Part shown: positions 16,538 to 26,077 of the stretch, piece by piece
Numbering within the stretch: the first letter of the stretch is position 1
How the letters are laid out: every line of letters begins with the position of its first letter
Assembly (NCBI GenBank): GCA_002313255.1
Contig: DCBA01000125.1
Coordinates: 1-43,233 of the forward strand
DNA from: Gammaproteobacteria bacterium UBA1119
GTDB taxonomy: Bacteria > Pseudomonadota > Gammaproteobacteria > Pseudomonadales > Azotimanducaceae
Length of the DNA stretch: 43,233 bases
Reading direction: 5' to 3'
Program-made: the position numbers and the translations under genes
Notes under the pieces: model-generated
What the model was told of the DNA's origin: nothing
What the model saw: the letters and a program-made list of their open reading frames with translations, nothing else
Databases searched by the model: none

Positions 16538-18001
16538 ATGAACATACGAAATAGAATGAAGCACAGTATGCTCATCGTGCTAGCAGGATTTGTTGCGACT
16601 GGTGTCCAGTCGGAAGAAGCCGGGCGCGAGGAAAGTGCTGTAATACAAGTGGGGCTCGATGTCGTGCCTGCGGACACGCTGGGCGACCTCCTAAAAAATG
16701 TGGAGGAACGTCGCGTCGTTGAAAGTCGCGAGCACGTACAGCGTGAGCGAGACTTCCTGGCCAGGAGGGCAAATCAGCAGAACATGTTGGACGACGCCGA
16801 AGCTGAAAAGCGGCGAGAAGAGCTTCGCAGTGAACGACTCGAAACCCAATTTGAAGAGAACGAGATTCGTATTGGTAACCTGACGGAGCAACTCGACAAA
16901 CGCCTCGGCTCCTTACGCGAACTGTTTGGCGTTCTGCAGCAAGTTGCGGGCGACACGCGTGGTGTGTTCGAAGGCTCTATTGTCAGTGCCGAATACCCAG
17001 GTCGCGGTAAGCCGCTGGGCGAACTAGCCGCTAAGATGGGCAGTGCGACGCAGTTGGCTTCCATTGAAGAGATGGAGGAATTGTGGGAAGCACTGCAACA
17101 AGAGATGAACCGGACTGGGGAGATTTCCCGCTTCACCGCCACCGTCAACCGACTTGATGGTATTCAAGAACAACGACAAGTGGTTCGTGTTGGCGCTTTT
17201 AATATCGTTGGCGAAGACGGGTATTTGAATTACGACATTGATGTCGGTGCCCTCGTCGATTTGGCGCGGCAACCCTCAAGCGAGTTTCAGAGCACGGCCG
17301 AAGGCCTTTTTAGCGCCGACCGCGGAGATATGGTGCCTCTGGCCATCGACCCGACCAGGGGCGCGTTGTTAAGCCTGGAGGTCGAGAAGGCGACTTTGGG
17401 CGAACAAGTCGGATCGATTGGAAAAGGCTTTGTAGACGGTCAAGGCGGCATCATGGGTGCGATCATCATCTGGGTTGGGATCGTCGGTGTGTTACTCGCA
17501 CTCTGGCGTCTCGTCGACCTTTCGTTGGTTGGACGCAAGGTCACCCAACAACGTGACAATCCCGATTCACCTACCGACGATAATCCGCTCGGAAGGGTCC
17601 TGAAAGTCCACGAAGACAATCGCGGGGTAGATGTCGAAACGCTCGATCTCAAGCTTGGCGAAGCGATCCTGCAGGAAACACCATCAATTACTAAATTCAT
17701 CAACATTGTCCAGGTGATTTCCGTGGTCGCTCCTCTCATGGGTCTGCTTGGCACCGTGATCGGGATGATTCAAACGTTCCAGGCCATCACGCTCTTCGGC
17801 ACCGGTGATCCGAAGATTATGGCGAGTGGTATTTCCATTGCGTTGATGACGACGGTGTTGGGTTTGTGTGTCGCTATACCGACAACACTGTTGCATGCAA
17901 TCTTGGCGCAACGCAGTCGTTCCGTGACGCATGTACTGGAAGAGCAAGCACAAGGATTGATTGCCCAGCACGCTGAGGAATCCGGGCAGTCGCTCGGCTG
18001 A
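16538..18001 (+). CDS. ttpC: TtpC-like MotA/TolQ/ExbB proton channel protein with periplasmic extension
   Basis: The 487-residue protein has a signal peptide (1-25), a coiled-coil periplasmic region (about 50-125), a globular segment, and a C-terminal MotA/TolQ/ExbB domain with membrane segments near 304-330, 392-415 and 430-455. The channel signature 'SVVAPLMGLLGTVIGMIQTF' is clear. This enlarged ExbB layout is that of TtpC, needed for TonB2 function in Vibrio. It is much longer than a normal ExbB (about 240), and a separate normal ExbB follows 6 bases later, as in TonB2 clusters. Confidence 0.88.
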   Translation: MNIRNRMKHSMLIVLAGFVATGVQSEEAGREESAVIQVGLDVVPADTLGDLLKNVEERRVVESREHVQRERDFLARRANQQNMLDDAEAEKRREELRSERLETQFEENEIRIGNLTEQLDKRLGSLRELFGVLQQVAGDTRGVFEGSIVSAEYPGRGKPLGELAAKMGSATQLASIEEMEELWEALQQEMNRTGEISRFTATVNRLDGIQEQRQVVRVGAFNIVGEDGYLNYDIDVGALVDLARQPSSEFQSTAEGLFSADRGDMVPLAIDPTRGALLSLEVEKATLGEQVGSIGKGFVDGQGGIMGAIIIWVGIVGVLLALWRLVDLSLVGRKVTQQRDNPDSPTDDNPLGRVLKVHEDNRGVDVETLDLKLGEAILQETPSITKFINIVQVISVVAPLMGLLGTVIGMIQTFQAITLFGTGDPKIMASGISIALMTTVLGLCVAIPTTLLHAILAQRSRSVTHVLEEQAQGLIAQHAEESGQSLG

Positions 18002-18007
18002 TCGCGC

Positions 18008-18538
18008 GTGGCAGATATTTATTACTCGATCGTTGGGTTCATCGAGCTCGGCGGGAACGTGGTTTATTTCATCGCGGCGACCACGTTTTTGATGTGGACA
18101 TTGTTGTTCGAGCGCATTTGGTATTTATTCTTTGAGCACGAAGCGATTGTCGATGGCGTGGTCGGGAAGTGGAATGGTCGCGCGGAACGGACCTCTTGGT
18201 CTGCTCGTGCAATTCGAACGTCGATTATTTCCGAAACGCGGCAGCTGATACGAGGCAGTTTGCCGCTCATTCTCACCTGCATAACCCTATGTCCGTTGCT
18301 CGGGTTGCTCGGCACGGTGACGGGCATGATTTCGGTGTTCGATGCAATGGCGAGTCAAGGTGGAAACGCGCGATCGATGGCCGCGGGGGTATCGCAGGCA
18401 ACGATTCCGACAATGTGCGGAATGATCGCGTCCTTGACGGGCATCATGGGTTCCACGTTTGTTCGTCGAAAGATTGATCAAGAAACCGAACTCCTGGCGA
18501 ACCACTTGACCTTGGAAGGCATTGGGAGTGCTAGCTGA
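18008..18538 (+). CDS. exbB: ExbB-type proton channel subunit
   Basis: This 176-residue protein has three hydrophobic segments, the first near residues 15-38 and the others near 75-103 and 120-150, with the family motif 'LCPLLGLLGTVTGMISVFD' and 'AAGVSQATIPTMCGMIASL'. It is the short (ExbB2-like) form. With ExbD it forms the proton channel that drives TonB. The start is GTG at 18008, 6 bases after ttpC; its TGA stop overlaps the exbD ATG by one base. Confidence 0.93.
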   Translation: MADIYYSIVGFIELGGNVVYFIAATTFLMWTLLFERIWYLFFEHEAIVDGVVGKWNGRAERTSWSARAIRTSIISETRQLIRGSLPLILTCITLCPLLGLLGTVTGMISVFDAMASQGGNARSMAAGVSQATIPTMCGMIASLTGIMGSTFVRRKIDQETELLANHLTLEGIGSAS

Positions 18539-18945
18539 TGGCGCGTCGGATGAATCGATTTACAGGGCCCTCGGATGATTCAGACATCAATCTGACGCCG
18601 ATGCTGGATGTGGTTTTCATCATGCTCATTTTCTTTATCGTTACCGCAACGTTCATTAAGCAAGCGGGTATTGACGTGCTCCGACCCGACGCTTTAACTG
18701 ATTCAGCCAAGCCGCTTGTGAGCGTTCTGGTGGCAATCGGTCCGAATGGGGATATCTGGATCGATAAAAATAAGGTCGATCCGGAGACCGTACGTGCGCA
18801 TATCGAGCGTCTGCATGCTGAAAATCCCAAAGGTGGGATCGTCATTCAGGCGGATCGTTTGTCCAAGTACGAACGGTTGAAGGGCGTGCTTGATGCGGCC
18901 CGTGGTGCGGGCGTCACCGAAGTTGCGATTTCAACTGAGGATTAG
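18538..18945 (+). CDS. exbD: ExbD/TolR biopolymer transport protein
   Basis: The 135-residue protein has one N-terminal membrane helix (about 22-42) with the proton-carrying Asp, D24 in NLTPMLDVVFIM, the functional residue of ExbD, followed by a periplasmic domain ('ISIGPNGDIWID'-like strand, 'VIQADRLSKYERLKGVLDAARGAGV'). Length is standard. It works with ExbB and TonB. The gene is coupled to exbB by a TGATG overlap and is followed by tonB after 14 bases. Confidence 0.95.
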   Translation: MARRMNRFTGPSDDSDINLTPMLDVVFIMLIFFIVTATFIKQAGIDVLRPDALTDSAKPLVSVLVAIGPNGDIWIDKNKVDPETVRAHIERLHAENPKGGIVIQADRLSKYERLKGVLDAARGAGVTEVAISTED

Positions 18946-18959
18946 TAGAGGGTACCGCT

Positions 18960-19562
18960 GTGCTTAAACGTTACTCTGCCAGCATTTTCGTGGGCGCGAT
19001 AGTCACCGTCGTCCTGCTTTTCATCATGCAGGCGGTTATCAGTACGGATGAAAGTGGATTGAACGAGGCCAGAGGCGGAAAAATTCTCGACTTTGTTCGA
19101 TTGCAAGAGGATGAAGAGCTTATTGTTAAACAACGTAAGCCCAAGCCGCCGCCGCCGCCCGACGAGCCACCGCCAAATATGCCGAAGCCGACGTTCGATG
19201 CGACGACCTCGCAAGGCGTCGAAATAGGCGTGGTGCAGGTGGACCTGAACATCGATCTTCAAGGAACGGGTGGATTTTCGTCAGACGGTGAATATTTGCC
19301 AATCGTCAAGGTTGCGCCAATGTATCCACGACGCGCAGCAGCACGGGGGATTGAGGGATACGTGTTATTGGAGTTCACCGTGACCAAAACAGGTGCCGTT
19401 CGCGACCCCAAAGTCCTTGACTCGAAACCGCCTGGTATCTTCGATCGTGCGGCATTGAATGCATCGCTCAAGTTCAAATACAAACCGAAGGTCGTCAATG
19501 GTGAGCCCATTGAGGTCAGCGGTGTTCGGAATCGAATTACGTTTGAGTTAACGGACGCGTAG
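18960..19562 (+). CDS. tonB: TonB energy transducer
   Basis: The 200-residue protein has an N-terminal membrane anchor (about 8-28), a short proline-rich linker (KPKPPPPPDEPPP, about 60-72) and a C-terminal TonB domain (about 118-200) with 'PMYPRRAAARGIEGYVLLEF', the YP and GIEG hallmarks, and 'FDRAALNASLKFKYKP'. It transmits the energy of the ExbBD channel to outer-membrane receptors. The linker is short, as in TonB2-type proteins. GTG start at 18960 behind AGAGGGT. No TonB-dependent receptor is found in the window. Confidence 0.94.
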   Translation: MLKRYSASIFVGAIVTVVLLFIMQAVISTDESGLNEARGGKILDFVRLQEDEELIVKQRKPKPPPPPDEPPPNMPKPTFDATTSQGVEIGVVQVDLNIDLQGTGGFSSDGEYLPIVKVAPMYPRRAAARGIEGYVLLEFTVTKTGAVRDPKVLDSKPPGIFDRAALNASLKFKYKPKVVNGEPIEVSGVRNRITFELTDA

Positions 19563-19570
19563 GGGAAACT

Positions 19571-20938
19571 GTGAAGAAACTATCGACCATGCTCGTCGCG
19601 GCTCTCCTGCTCGAATTCGGCGGGCAAGCCGTACGTCAAGTTACGGGCGTTGAATTGTTCCCGGCCTTGGACTCGGTAGCGTTTGCGGCCGAAGAAAGGA
19701 AACGAAGAAAAGCGCGTCGTGTTCCCAACATTTCCGAAATGACGTTCCGGAGGCTTGCCCAGGCGCAGGACCTGATGGATCTCAAAGAATACGACGCCGC
19801 GTTAGAAGTCCTAGTCGAAATGGAACGGCGTAGCCGTCGCTATAACGGCAACGAAATGGGCCAGGTCTATTCAATGTTCGCGTTCATCATGTTTTCGAAA
19901 GAGAACAACGCGGGAACCATTCGCTATTACGAGAAAGTATTGGAGCACTGGGACGACATCACCGAAGGGCTTGAGCATGGAACCATGTATTCGCTCGCCC
20001 AGCTCTATTTTGTTGAGGAAGAATATCAGCGATCCCTCGATATGATGGATCGTTGGCTCCAGAAGAAAGCAGATTTTGGTGATGACCCGGGTCCCAATCC
20101 CAGGTACTTCATGGGACAGGTCCACTACGCCATGAAGGACTACCCAGGTGCGACCGAGCAGATTGAGATTGCGATCGCTATGGCCGAAGCGCGCGATATG
20201 GTGCCTATAAAGGAAAACTGGTGGCAGCTACTTCGGTTCCTCTATTTCGAACAGGACAACTGGGACCGCGTGCTCGACATTTTGCATGTGCTGGTCCGCG
20301 ACTATCCGAAACGCGACTACTGGGTTCAATTGGCGGGGGTGTACGGACAAGAAGGCTATGAACGCGAGCAAGTCTTGGCGATGGAGGTCGCTCACGCGGG
20401 CGGGTTTCTCGATCGCGAACGGGACGTTCTCAATTACGGTGGCCTCTTGATGCAAGAAGAAGTTCCCTACCGGGCTGCGAAGTGGATCCAGGAAGGATTT
20501 GACGACGAGTTGGTTGAATCGACGGCAAAGAATTTGCGGAGCCTGGGTCAGGCTTACCAGATTGCGCAAGACGTCGACGATGCGATTCCTGTTCTGGAAG
20601 AAGCAGGAACGTTGTCCGACGACGGTGAGATTTACTCGAGGTTGTCGCAACTTTATCTGGAAAAGGATCAGTATAAAAAGTGTACGGATGCCGCCGATAA
20701 TGCGCTCGAGAAAGGCGTTGACCGCGAGTACAACACGGAAATCGTCTTGGGCATGTGCTTGTTTAATCGGGATCGATTGACGCAGGCGCGAAAAACTTTT
20801 GTGACGGCCCGTAGGCACGCGCGAGTCGATAAGAATGAATCCGTCGAACGAATCTGTAATCAGTGGATCACCTACATCGACCGAGACCGAATTCGACGTG
20901 ACCTGTTGGCGAAAGCCGAGGCTGATTTTACGGGTTGA
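19571..20938 (+). CDS. TPR-repeat protein of the TonB operon
   Basis: The 455-residue protein has a signal-peptide-like start (MKKLSTMLVAALLLEFGGQA) with a possible cleavage near AFAAEE (residue about 40), then a helical repeat array consistent with tetratricopeptide repeats ('RLAQAQDLMDLKEYDAALEVL', 'GTMYSLAQLYFVEEEYQRSL', 'YSRLSQLYLEKDQYKKCTDAA'). TPR proteins commonly close the TonB2 clusters and probably act as a periplasmic scaffold. GTG start at 19571, 8 bases after tonB, behind AGGGGAA. It is the last gene of the operon. Confidence 0.88.
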   Translation: MKKLSTMLVAALLLEFGGQAVRQVTGVELFPALDSVAFAAEERKRRKARRVPNISEMTFRRLAQAQDLMDLKEYDAALEVLVEMERRSRRYNGNEMGQVYSMFAFIMFSKENNAGTIRYYEKVLEHWDDITEGLEHGTMYSLAQLYFVEEEYQRSLDMMDRWLQKKADFGDDPGPNPRYFMGQVHYAMKDYPGATEQIEIAIAMAEARDMVPIKENWWQLLRFLYFEQDNWDRVLDILHVLVRDYPKRDYWVQLAGVYGQEGYEREQVLAMEVAHAGGFLDRERDVLNYGGLLMQEEVPYRAAKWIQEGFDDELVESTAKNLRSLGQAYQIAQDVDDAIPVLEEAGTLSDDGEIYSRLSQLYLEKDQYKKCTDAADNALEKGVDREYNTEIVLGMCLFNRDRLTQARKTFVTARRHARVDKNESVERICNQWITYIDRDRIRRDLLAKAEADFTG

Positions 20939-20994
20939 TTTGTTACGCCTAACCCCCGTAGGTTAATCATTCCCAATCAGTAGACGGGTACGGT

Positions 20995-21624
20995 GTGTTT
21001 ACCGGTATTGTTCAAGGCGTATGCCCTGTCGTTTCCTGCGAAACTCACGCCGGAATAGCACGTGTTGCTGTCGATCTCGATGACCTTGCTAGGGGTCTCG
21101 AACTTGGTGCGTCCATTGCGTTAAATGGCGCGTGTGTCACGGCGACCGAAATCGATGGGTCGTTGGTTGGTTTCGATCTCATCAAGGAAACTATCGAACT
21201 GTCGAATTTGGGGGAGCTTGTTGCGGGAACCACCGTCAATATTGAGCGTTCTTTTCGAGTTGGTGATGAAGTCGGTGGCCACATTCTTTCGGGGCATGTG
21301 GCCGGCGTGGCTGTCGTAACGCATATAAAATCTGATGACGGACACCGATTGGTAACCATGGCGGTCCCGCGGGAGTGGATGGCGTATCTCCTGCTTAAGG
21401 GTTTCGTTGCTCTCAATGGGGTCAGCCTAACCATCGCTGAGGTTGATCGTTCGGCGGCGACGATCGCGGTCAGCTTAATACCGGAGACCCTGGCTAGGAC
21501 GACCTTTAGCCGAGTCGAAGTAGGGGATCGGATCAACCTCGAAGTGGATTCCCAGACTCAAGCGATTGTCGATACGGTTCGTGCAGTCCTTCAAGATGAA
21601 AGCTTGCGTCAGACAATTAGCTAG
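20995..21624 (+). CDS. ribE: Riboflavin synthase, alpha subunit
   Basis: The 209-residue enzyme converts two 6,7-dimethyl-8-ribityllumazine molecules into riboflavin. It starts with the characteristic MFTGIV and contains two lumazine-binding repeats, the first with 'GASIALNGACVTATE', the second with 'SGHVAGVAVV' and 'LLLKGFVALNGVSLTIAE'. Length is standard. The start is GTG at 20995. It stands alone from other rib genes, with a lipoprotein hydrolase gene overlapping its 3' end. No FMN riboswitch was seen in the 56 bases upstream. Confidence 0.95.
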   Translation: MFTGIVQGVCPVVSCETHAGIARVAVDLDDLARGLELGASIALNGACVTATEIDGSLVGFDLIKETIELSNLGELVAGTTVNIERSFRVGDEVGGHILSGHVAGVAVVTHIKSDDGHRLVTMAVPREWMAYLLLKGFVALNGVSLTIAEVDRSAATIAVSLIPETLARTTFSRVEVGDRINLEVDSQTQAIVDTVRAVLQDESLRQTIS

Positions 21625-23089
21625 ATTGCTTGTTGGCGCACGTTCGCGACGAGAGCGCGATCGAACAAGGCGAATTAGCTGGTGTGGTGCCCTGGCACTT
21701 TTTCTTCTGACGGGTTGTGGACCGGATACCGATTCAACGGGAGTTACCGCCGTGGGTTCTGTTGTTGCAGATCGGATTGTCGGCGTTTGGGAAGGCACGC
21801 TGTCGCAAGTGAACCTTCGGATCGTCGTCCACATCGACGACGAAGATAGCCGACTTATGGTGACGTTCGATAGTCCCGACCAGAATGCCTATGGCATCGC
21901 CGCCGATACTGCTTCTTTTGATGGTGAACAGCTGTCCTTTAACGTTGATTCGATCGATGCCGGGTACGTAGGAACCTTGAGTACTGACGGCTCATTGATC
22001 CGGGGACGGTGGTCTCAGTCGGTGGAGCTCGAACTTGATCTTGGCCGAGTCGATCGAGGCACCATTCGAGATCGGGCGCAAAATCCAAAACCGCCGTTTC
22101 CGTACGTCATCGAAGACGTGCGTTTTCCTGGAGGGGCTCCTGGTGTCACCTTGGCGGGCACGCTGACGTTGCCCCAAGCCGGCAATTTCCCCGTTGTCGT
22201 CTTGGTTACGGGATCCGGCGCCCAAGATAGGGACGAGACGATCATGGGTCACAAACCCTTCTGGGTGCTGGCCGATTATCTGACACGCCATGGCGTTGGC
22301 GTGCTTCGATACGACGATCGTGGCTTTGCTAAATCGACGGGGAACATCGCCACGGCCACTACCGAAGATTTTGCAGACGATGCCCGCGCTGCTATTTCGT
22401 ATTTGCAGAGTCGGAAAGAAGTTGTTGTTAATCGAATCGGCGTGGTCGGGCACAGTGAAGGCGGTAACGTGGTCTCGATATTGGCGGGGCGAGACGCTCC
22501 TTTCGCCTGCGGCATTTTGATGGCGGGGCCTGCCGTCTCGGGAGAACAAATTCATCAACGCCAAGTAAGGCTGATCATTGAACGTCAGCCATTCCCGATC
22601 GCGGACGACCTTGTTAAAAAGATCGCGGCAATGAATGAATCGCTTTATACAGTTGCCCGTATGAATGGGAGTTTCGACGAACGACGCGCGATTGCGAGAG
22701 ACATCTATCAGTCAGCGTTAGCAGGCTTCGACGCGGTCGAACGAAAATTGCTGAACCTCAACGACGAGGTCCAGGTCGACGCTATCGTGACGGATTGGTT
22801 TCGTTACTTCTTGGGCTACGATCCGCGTGTTGACCTTGAAGCTTCCAAGGTCCCACTTCTTGCGTTGTACGGTGCCTTGGATCTTCAAGTCCCACCTGAC
22901 CAAAGCGTTCCTGTGCTAGAAAAAATCAACACGAACCACGGGAAGATCGAGGTTCAAACTTTTCCAGACCTGAATCACCTGTTTCAACACGCGACGACGG
23001 GCTTGCCGTCGGAATACGGGGTGATCGATGAAACGTTAGCTCCCGAAGTGATGCTCGCTATTAAGGAATGGGTGCTAGCCAATTGTTGA
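21596..23089 (+). CDS. Lipoprotein alpha/beta hydrolase with N-terminal accessory domain
   Basis: The protein of about 497 residues starts with a lipobox signal (ALFLLTGC) after an arginine-rich segment, so it is probably lipid-anchored in the envelope. The first 150 residues form a beta-rich domain ('VWEGTLSQVNLRIVVHID'), followed by an alpha/beta hydrolase with 'GSGAQDRDE', nucleophile Ser in GHSEGGN (near residue 287), an acid in 'YGALDLQVPP' and His in 'PDLNHLFQ'. A peptidase or esterase role is likely. Starts at ATG 21596 (overlapping ribE by 29 bases) or TTG 21626 right after the ribE stop are both possible; neither has a clear ribosome site. Confidence 0.83.
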   Translation: MKACVRQLARLLVGARSRRERDRTRRISWCGALALFLLTGCGPDTDSTGVTAVGSVVADRIVGVWEGTLSQVNLRIVVHIDDEDSRLMVTFDSPDQNAYGIAADTASFDGEQLSFNVDSIDAGYVGTLSTDGSLIRGRWSQSVELELDLGRVDRGTIRDRAQNPKPPFPYVIEDVRFPGGAPGVTLAGTLTLPQAGNFPVVVLVTGSGAQDRDETIMGHKPFWVLADYLTRHGVGVLRYDDRGFAKSTGNIATATTEDFADDARAAISYLQSRKEVVVNRIGVVGHSEGGNVVSILAGRDAPFACGILMAGPAVSGEQIHQRQVRLIIERQPFPIADDLVKKIAAMNESLYTVARMNGSFDERRAIARDIYQSALAGFDAVERKLLNLNDEVQVDAIVTDWFRYFLGYDPRVDLEASKVPLLALYGALDLQVPPDQSVPVLEKINTNHGKIEVQTFPDLNHLFQHATTGLPSEYGVIDETLAPEVMLAIKEWVLANC

Positions 23090-23120
23090 AGCGTGCGTGG
23101 CTAATTCTTCAACGTCATAC

Positions 23121-23226
23121 TGTTAATTTAATAATTATATAAAACAAATAGTTAAGTAATTACTCTAATAAAAGTATTACTACGTATTCGTGCTGAAGTG
23201 ACGGCCGTTTAGAGGTTTGGCATAAT
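23121..23226 (+). promoter_or_regulatory. AT-rich tract and promoter before pyrF
   Basis: Bases 23121 to about 23182 are very AT-rich compared with their surroundings. Downstream are GTGACG (23198-23203, four of six matches to -35), a 17-base spacer and CATAAT (23221-23226, five of six matches to -10). The pyrF start codon begins only 7 bases after the -10, so the transcript may have almost no leader. The AT tract could act as an UP element. Confidence 0.45.
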
Positions 23227-23233
23227 CCTTGGT

Positions 23234-24049
23234 GTGCGACCCGCGTTTATAGAACAACTCCAGAACGCTTGGAAGCAATCAAATTCCTTTCTGTGTGTCG
23301 GCCTTGACCCGACCCCCGATCGTTTTCCCAGATCTCTGGCTCGTGACGAAACGGGCGTGATTCGATTTTGCTCCGAGATTGTTGACGCCACGCAAGCGTA
23401 CGTTTGCGCGTTCAAGCCGCAGTTCGCTCACTTTGCCGCCATCGGTCTAGAGGACGTGCTCGCAAAAGTGATCGATTACATCCATGAAACCTATCCGCAT
23501 ATTCCCGTCATTTTCGACGCCAAACGAGGAGACGTGGGATCCACTGCCGAGCGGTATGCAGAGGAAGCATTTGTTCGCTATGGCGCTGACGCGGTCACGG
23601 TGAATCCTTATTTGGGGTGGGACAGTATCGCCCCCTTTGCCGAGTACGCGGATCGGGGCGTAATTGTGTTATGCCACACGAGCAATCCCGATGGCGGATG
23701 GTTGCAAGAATATCCAGTCGACGACCCCGTCTATTTGCGGGTGGCGCGACTTACCGCCGAAAAAGATACGGGTAACTTGATGCTGGTTTTGGGAGCCACG
23801 TTCCCTGAATTGATCGGCAGGGTTCGACAGGAGGTGCCCTCCATGCCGTTCCTCGTTCCAGGGGTAGGGACCCAAGATGGTGATTTAGACGCGGTGCTTG
23901 ATCTGGGCCGAAGTGATGAAGGAACCGGTCTCGTTATTAACGCGTCTCGCAGTGTCATCCATGCGTCCGATGACGGTGACTTTGCCGCTGCGGCCGAGTC
24001 CGCCGCACGCGCTCTCGCGAGTAGGATGGAAATCGTCGCGAAAAACTAA
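23234..24049 (+). CDS. pyrF: Orotidine 5'-phosphate decarboxylase (type 2)
   Basis: The 271-residue enzyme decarboxylates OMP to UMP in pyrimidine synthesis. The catalytic D95-x-K97-x-x-D100 set (FDAKRGDVGSTA), 'CVGLDPTPDRFP' near the N-terminus and the phosphate-binding 'LVPGVGTQDGD' are present. The length and motif layout fit the longer group 2 OMP decarboxylases rather than the short E. coli type. The start is GTG at 23234 without a ribosome site. It is a single gene behind an AT-rich promoter region. Confidence 0.93.
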   Translation: MRPAFIEQLQNAWKQSNSFLCVGLDPTPDRFPRSLARDETGVIRFCSEIVDATQAYVCAFKPQFAHFAAIGLEDVLAKVIDYIHETYPHIPVIFDAKRGDVGSTAERYAEEAFVRYGADAVTVNPYLGWDSIAPFAEYADRGVIVLCHTSNPDGGWLQEYPVDDPVYLRVARLTAEKDTGNLMLVLGATFPELIGRVRQEVPSMPFLVPGVGTQDGDLDAVLDLGRSDEGTGLVINASRSVIHASDDGDFAAAAESAARALASRMEIVAKN

Positions 24050-24166
24050 AGCGATTCGCGTATTGCGCGATAAATCAGTTCGAGACATTGATTCGTCGCG
24101 ACTCGCACCGTTGCGGTGACACGAAGGGTTGAATAGGCTTCGGCTCTTTCTACTTCGGACGCAATC

Positions 24167-25342
24167 ATGCCGACCATCCCGTTTGTTTGGGACGACCCCT
24201 TACTCCTAGAAGACCAGCTCACCGAAGACGAACGAATGATTCGAGATACCGCGCATCAATTCTCGCAGGAACGCCTGATGAGCCGCGTCCTCGAGGCGAA
24301 TCGCCATGAACACTTCGATCGCGAGATCATGAACGAAATGGGGGAAGTTGGCATGTTGGGGGCCACGTTACCAGCCAAGTACGGTTGTGCGGACGTCGGT
24401 TACGTGTCGTACGGCATCATGGCGCGCGAGGTCGAGCGTGTCGATTCAGGCTACCGGTCGGCCATGAGTGTCCAATCTTCGCTGGTGATGCATCCCATCC
24501 ATACTTATGGCGACGAGTCGCAACGCGAACGGTATTTGCCGAAGCTGGCGACGGGAGAATGGGTTGGATGTTTCGGTCTGACCGAGCCCGACCACGGCTC
24601 CGATCCAGGAAGCATGGTGACTAAAGCTGAGAAAGTCGACGGGGGTTATTTGCTCAACGGCGCCAAGATGTGGATTACAAATTCACCCATTGCGGATGTG
24701 GCGGTGGTATGGGCAAAACTGGACGGTGTGATCCGAGGATTCATTGTCGAACGTGAAATGGATGGCTTCACTACCCCCGAGATTCAAGGAAAAATGAGTT
24801 TGCGGGCTTCCGTGACGGGCCAGATTGTTTTGGAAGATGTCTTTGTTCCAGAAGATAACCTGCTTCCCAATGCCGAAGGACTCGGCGGACCGTTTGGTTG
24901 CCTCAATCGGGCGCGTTATGGCATCGCGTGGGGGTCAATGGGTGCGGCCGAATTTTGTTGGCACGCCGCGCGAACATATACGCTTGAACGGAAACAATTT
25001 GGGCGGCCACTCGCGGCCAATCAACTAATCCAAAAAAAGCTGGTCGATATGCAAACCGAAATCGCATTAGGACTGCAAGGCTGTATCCGGATCGGTCGTT
25101 TGATGGATGAGGATCGTTTGCCAGTTGAAGATATCTCGATGATGAAACGAAATAACTGTGGTAAGGCGCTCGATATAGCGCGGATGTCACGGGATATGCA
25201 CGGCGGTAACGGCATTTCCGACGAATTTCACGTCATTCGGCACGTGATGAATCTCGAGACCGTCAATACCTATGAAGGTACCCATGACATCCACGCGCTG
25301 ATTCTCGGTCGCGCGCAAACGGGTATCCAAGCATTCAGCTGA
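24167..25342 (+). CDS. gcdH: Glutaryl-CoA dehydrogenase
   Basis: The 391-residue acyl-CoA dehydrogenase matches GCDH: '[16 protein letters not shown]', '[12 protein letters not shown]', '[21 protein letters not shown]', and [17 protein letters not shown] with catalytic base E370. The C-terminus [11 protein letters not shown] is nearly that of the human enzyme. It oxidises and decarboxylates glutaryl-CoA to crotonyl-CoA (lysine and tryptophan breakdown) using FAD and passing electrons to ETF. The ATG at 24167 has no clear ribosome site. Neighbours are unrelated. Confidence 0.94.
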   Translation: MPTIPFVWDDPLLLEDQLTEDERMIRDTAHQFSQERLMSRVLEANRHEHFDREIMNEMGEVGMLGATLPAKYGCADVGYVSYGIMAREVERVDSGYRSAMSVQSSLVMHPIHTYGDESQRERYLPKLATGEWVGCFGLTEPDHGSDPGSMVTKAEKVDGGYLLNGAKMWITNSPIADVAVVWAKLDGVIRGFIVEREMDGFTTPEIQGKMSLRASVTGQIVLEDVFVPEDNLLPNAEGLGGPFGCLNRARYGIAWGSMGAAEFCWHAARTYTLERKQFGRPLAANQLIQKKLVDMQTEIALGLQGCIRIGRLMDEDRLPVEDISMMKRNNCGKALDIARMSRDMHGGNGISDEFHVIRHVMNLETVNTYEGTHDIHALILGRAQTGIQAFS

Positions 25343-25358
25343 GACGTTTATTTCTAAC

Positions 25359-26060
25359 ATGGATCTGAACAACGGTGGGCGCCTCGCCCTAGATCAAGTC
25401 GCACCAGAACCTTTTCGGTCGCATTGCCGACGATGTCCTCGGTTGGTCGATCACCTGGATAGTGTCCGTCTGGAGATGCCCGAATACCATTGCGCACCCG
25501 TTGCGACGTGGGGCGCTCGGAGGGCGCGGGTTCTCATCGTGGGCCTAGCCCCAGGTCTTCACGGCGCCAACCGCACCGGGCGCCCCTTCACGGGCGATGC
25601 GTCAGGACGATTGCTATTTAGTGTGCTCGCGGCGACCGGTTTTGCCCGGCAAACGGGCACATCGATTCGTCTTCGCGGTTGTAGGATCACCAATGCAGTA
25701 CGTTGTTTACCGCCGCAAAATCGACCCACGGGCACCGAGCTCTCCCGTTGTCGCACGTATTTGGCTCACGATCTCGACACGTTATGGTCTCGAGCCGTCA
25801 GGTCCAATCGATGCGTTGTCGCGCTCGGCGCAGTGGCCTACGCAAGCGTGTCACGACTCCTAGACGTCCAGCAACCATTCGAGCATGGAGCTTCGATCGA
25901 TGTAGTTGATCGTCTTCGTCTCATCGCGAGCTTCCACCCTAGTCGTCTCAACGTGAACACGGGCCGCATTACGCGGGCGATGTTGACAACGATTTTTCGC
26001 GAAGTCCGTGACTACGTCGACGATAGCCCTCATGCACACGGTGCATCGGTTGGGGGTTAG
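25359..26060 (+). CDS. Uracil-DNA glycosylase, family 5 (UdgB-like)
   Basis: The 233-residue protein is a UDG with a [4Fe-4S] cluster: C23 and C26 (HCRRCPRL), C116 (NAVRCLPP) and C131 (SRCRTYL). The active-site motifs GLAPGLHGANRTGRPF (about 62-77) and HPSRLNVNTGRI (about 193-204) fit family 5, which removes uracil and related bases from DNA. It lies directly before uvrC with 17 bases between, making a small DNA-repair pair. Base composition is slightly richer in C than nearby genes. The ATG at 25359 lacks a ribosome site. Confidence 0.92.
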   Translation: MDLNNGGRLALDQVAPEPFRSHCRRCPRLVDHLDSVRLEMPEYHCAPVATWGARRARVLIVGLAPGLHGANRTGRPFTGDASGRLLFSVLAATGFARQTGTSIRLRGCRITNAVRCLPPQNRPTGTELSRCRTYLAHDLDTLWSRAVRSNRCVVALGAVAYASVSRLLDVQQPFEHGASIDVVDRLRLIASFHPSRLNVNTGRITRAMLTTIFREVRDYVDDSPHAHGASVGG

Positions 26061-26077
26061 CGCTTATAGTCCAGCGC

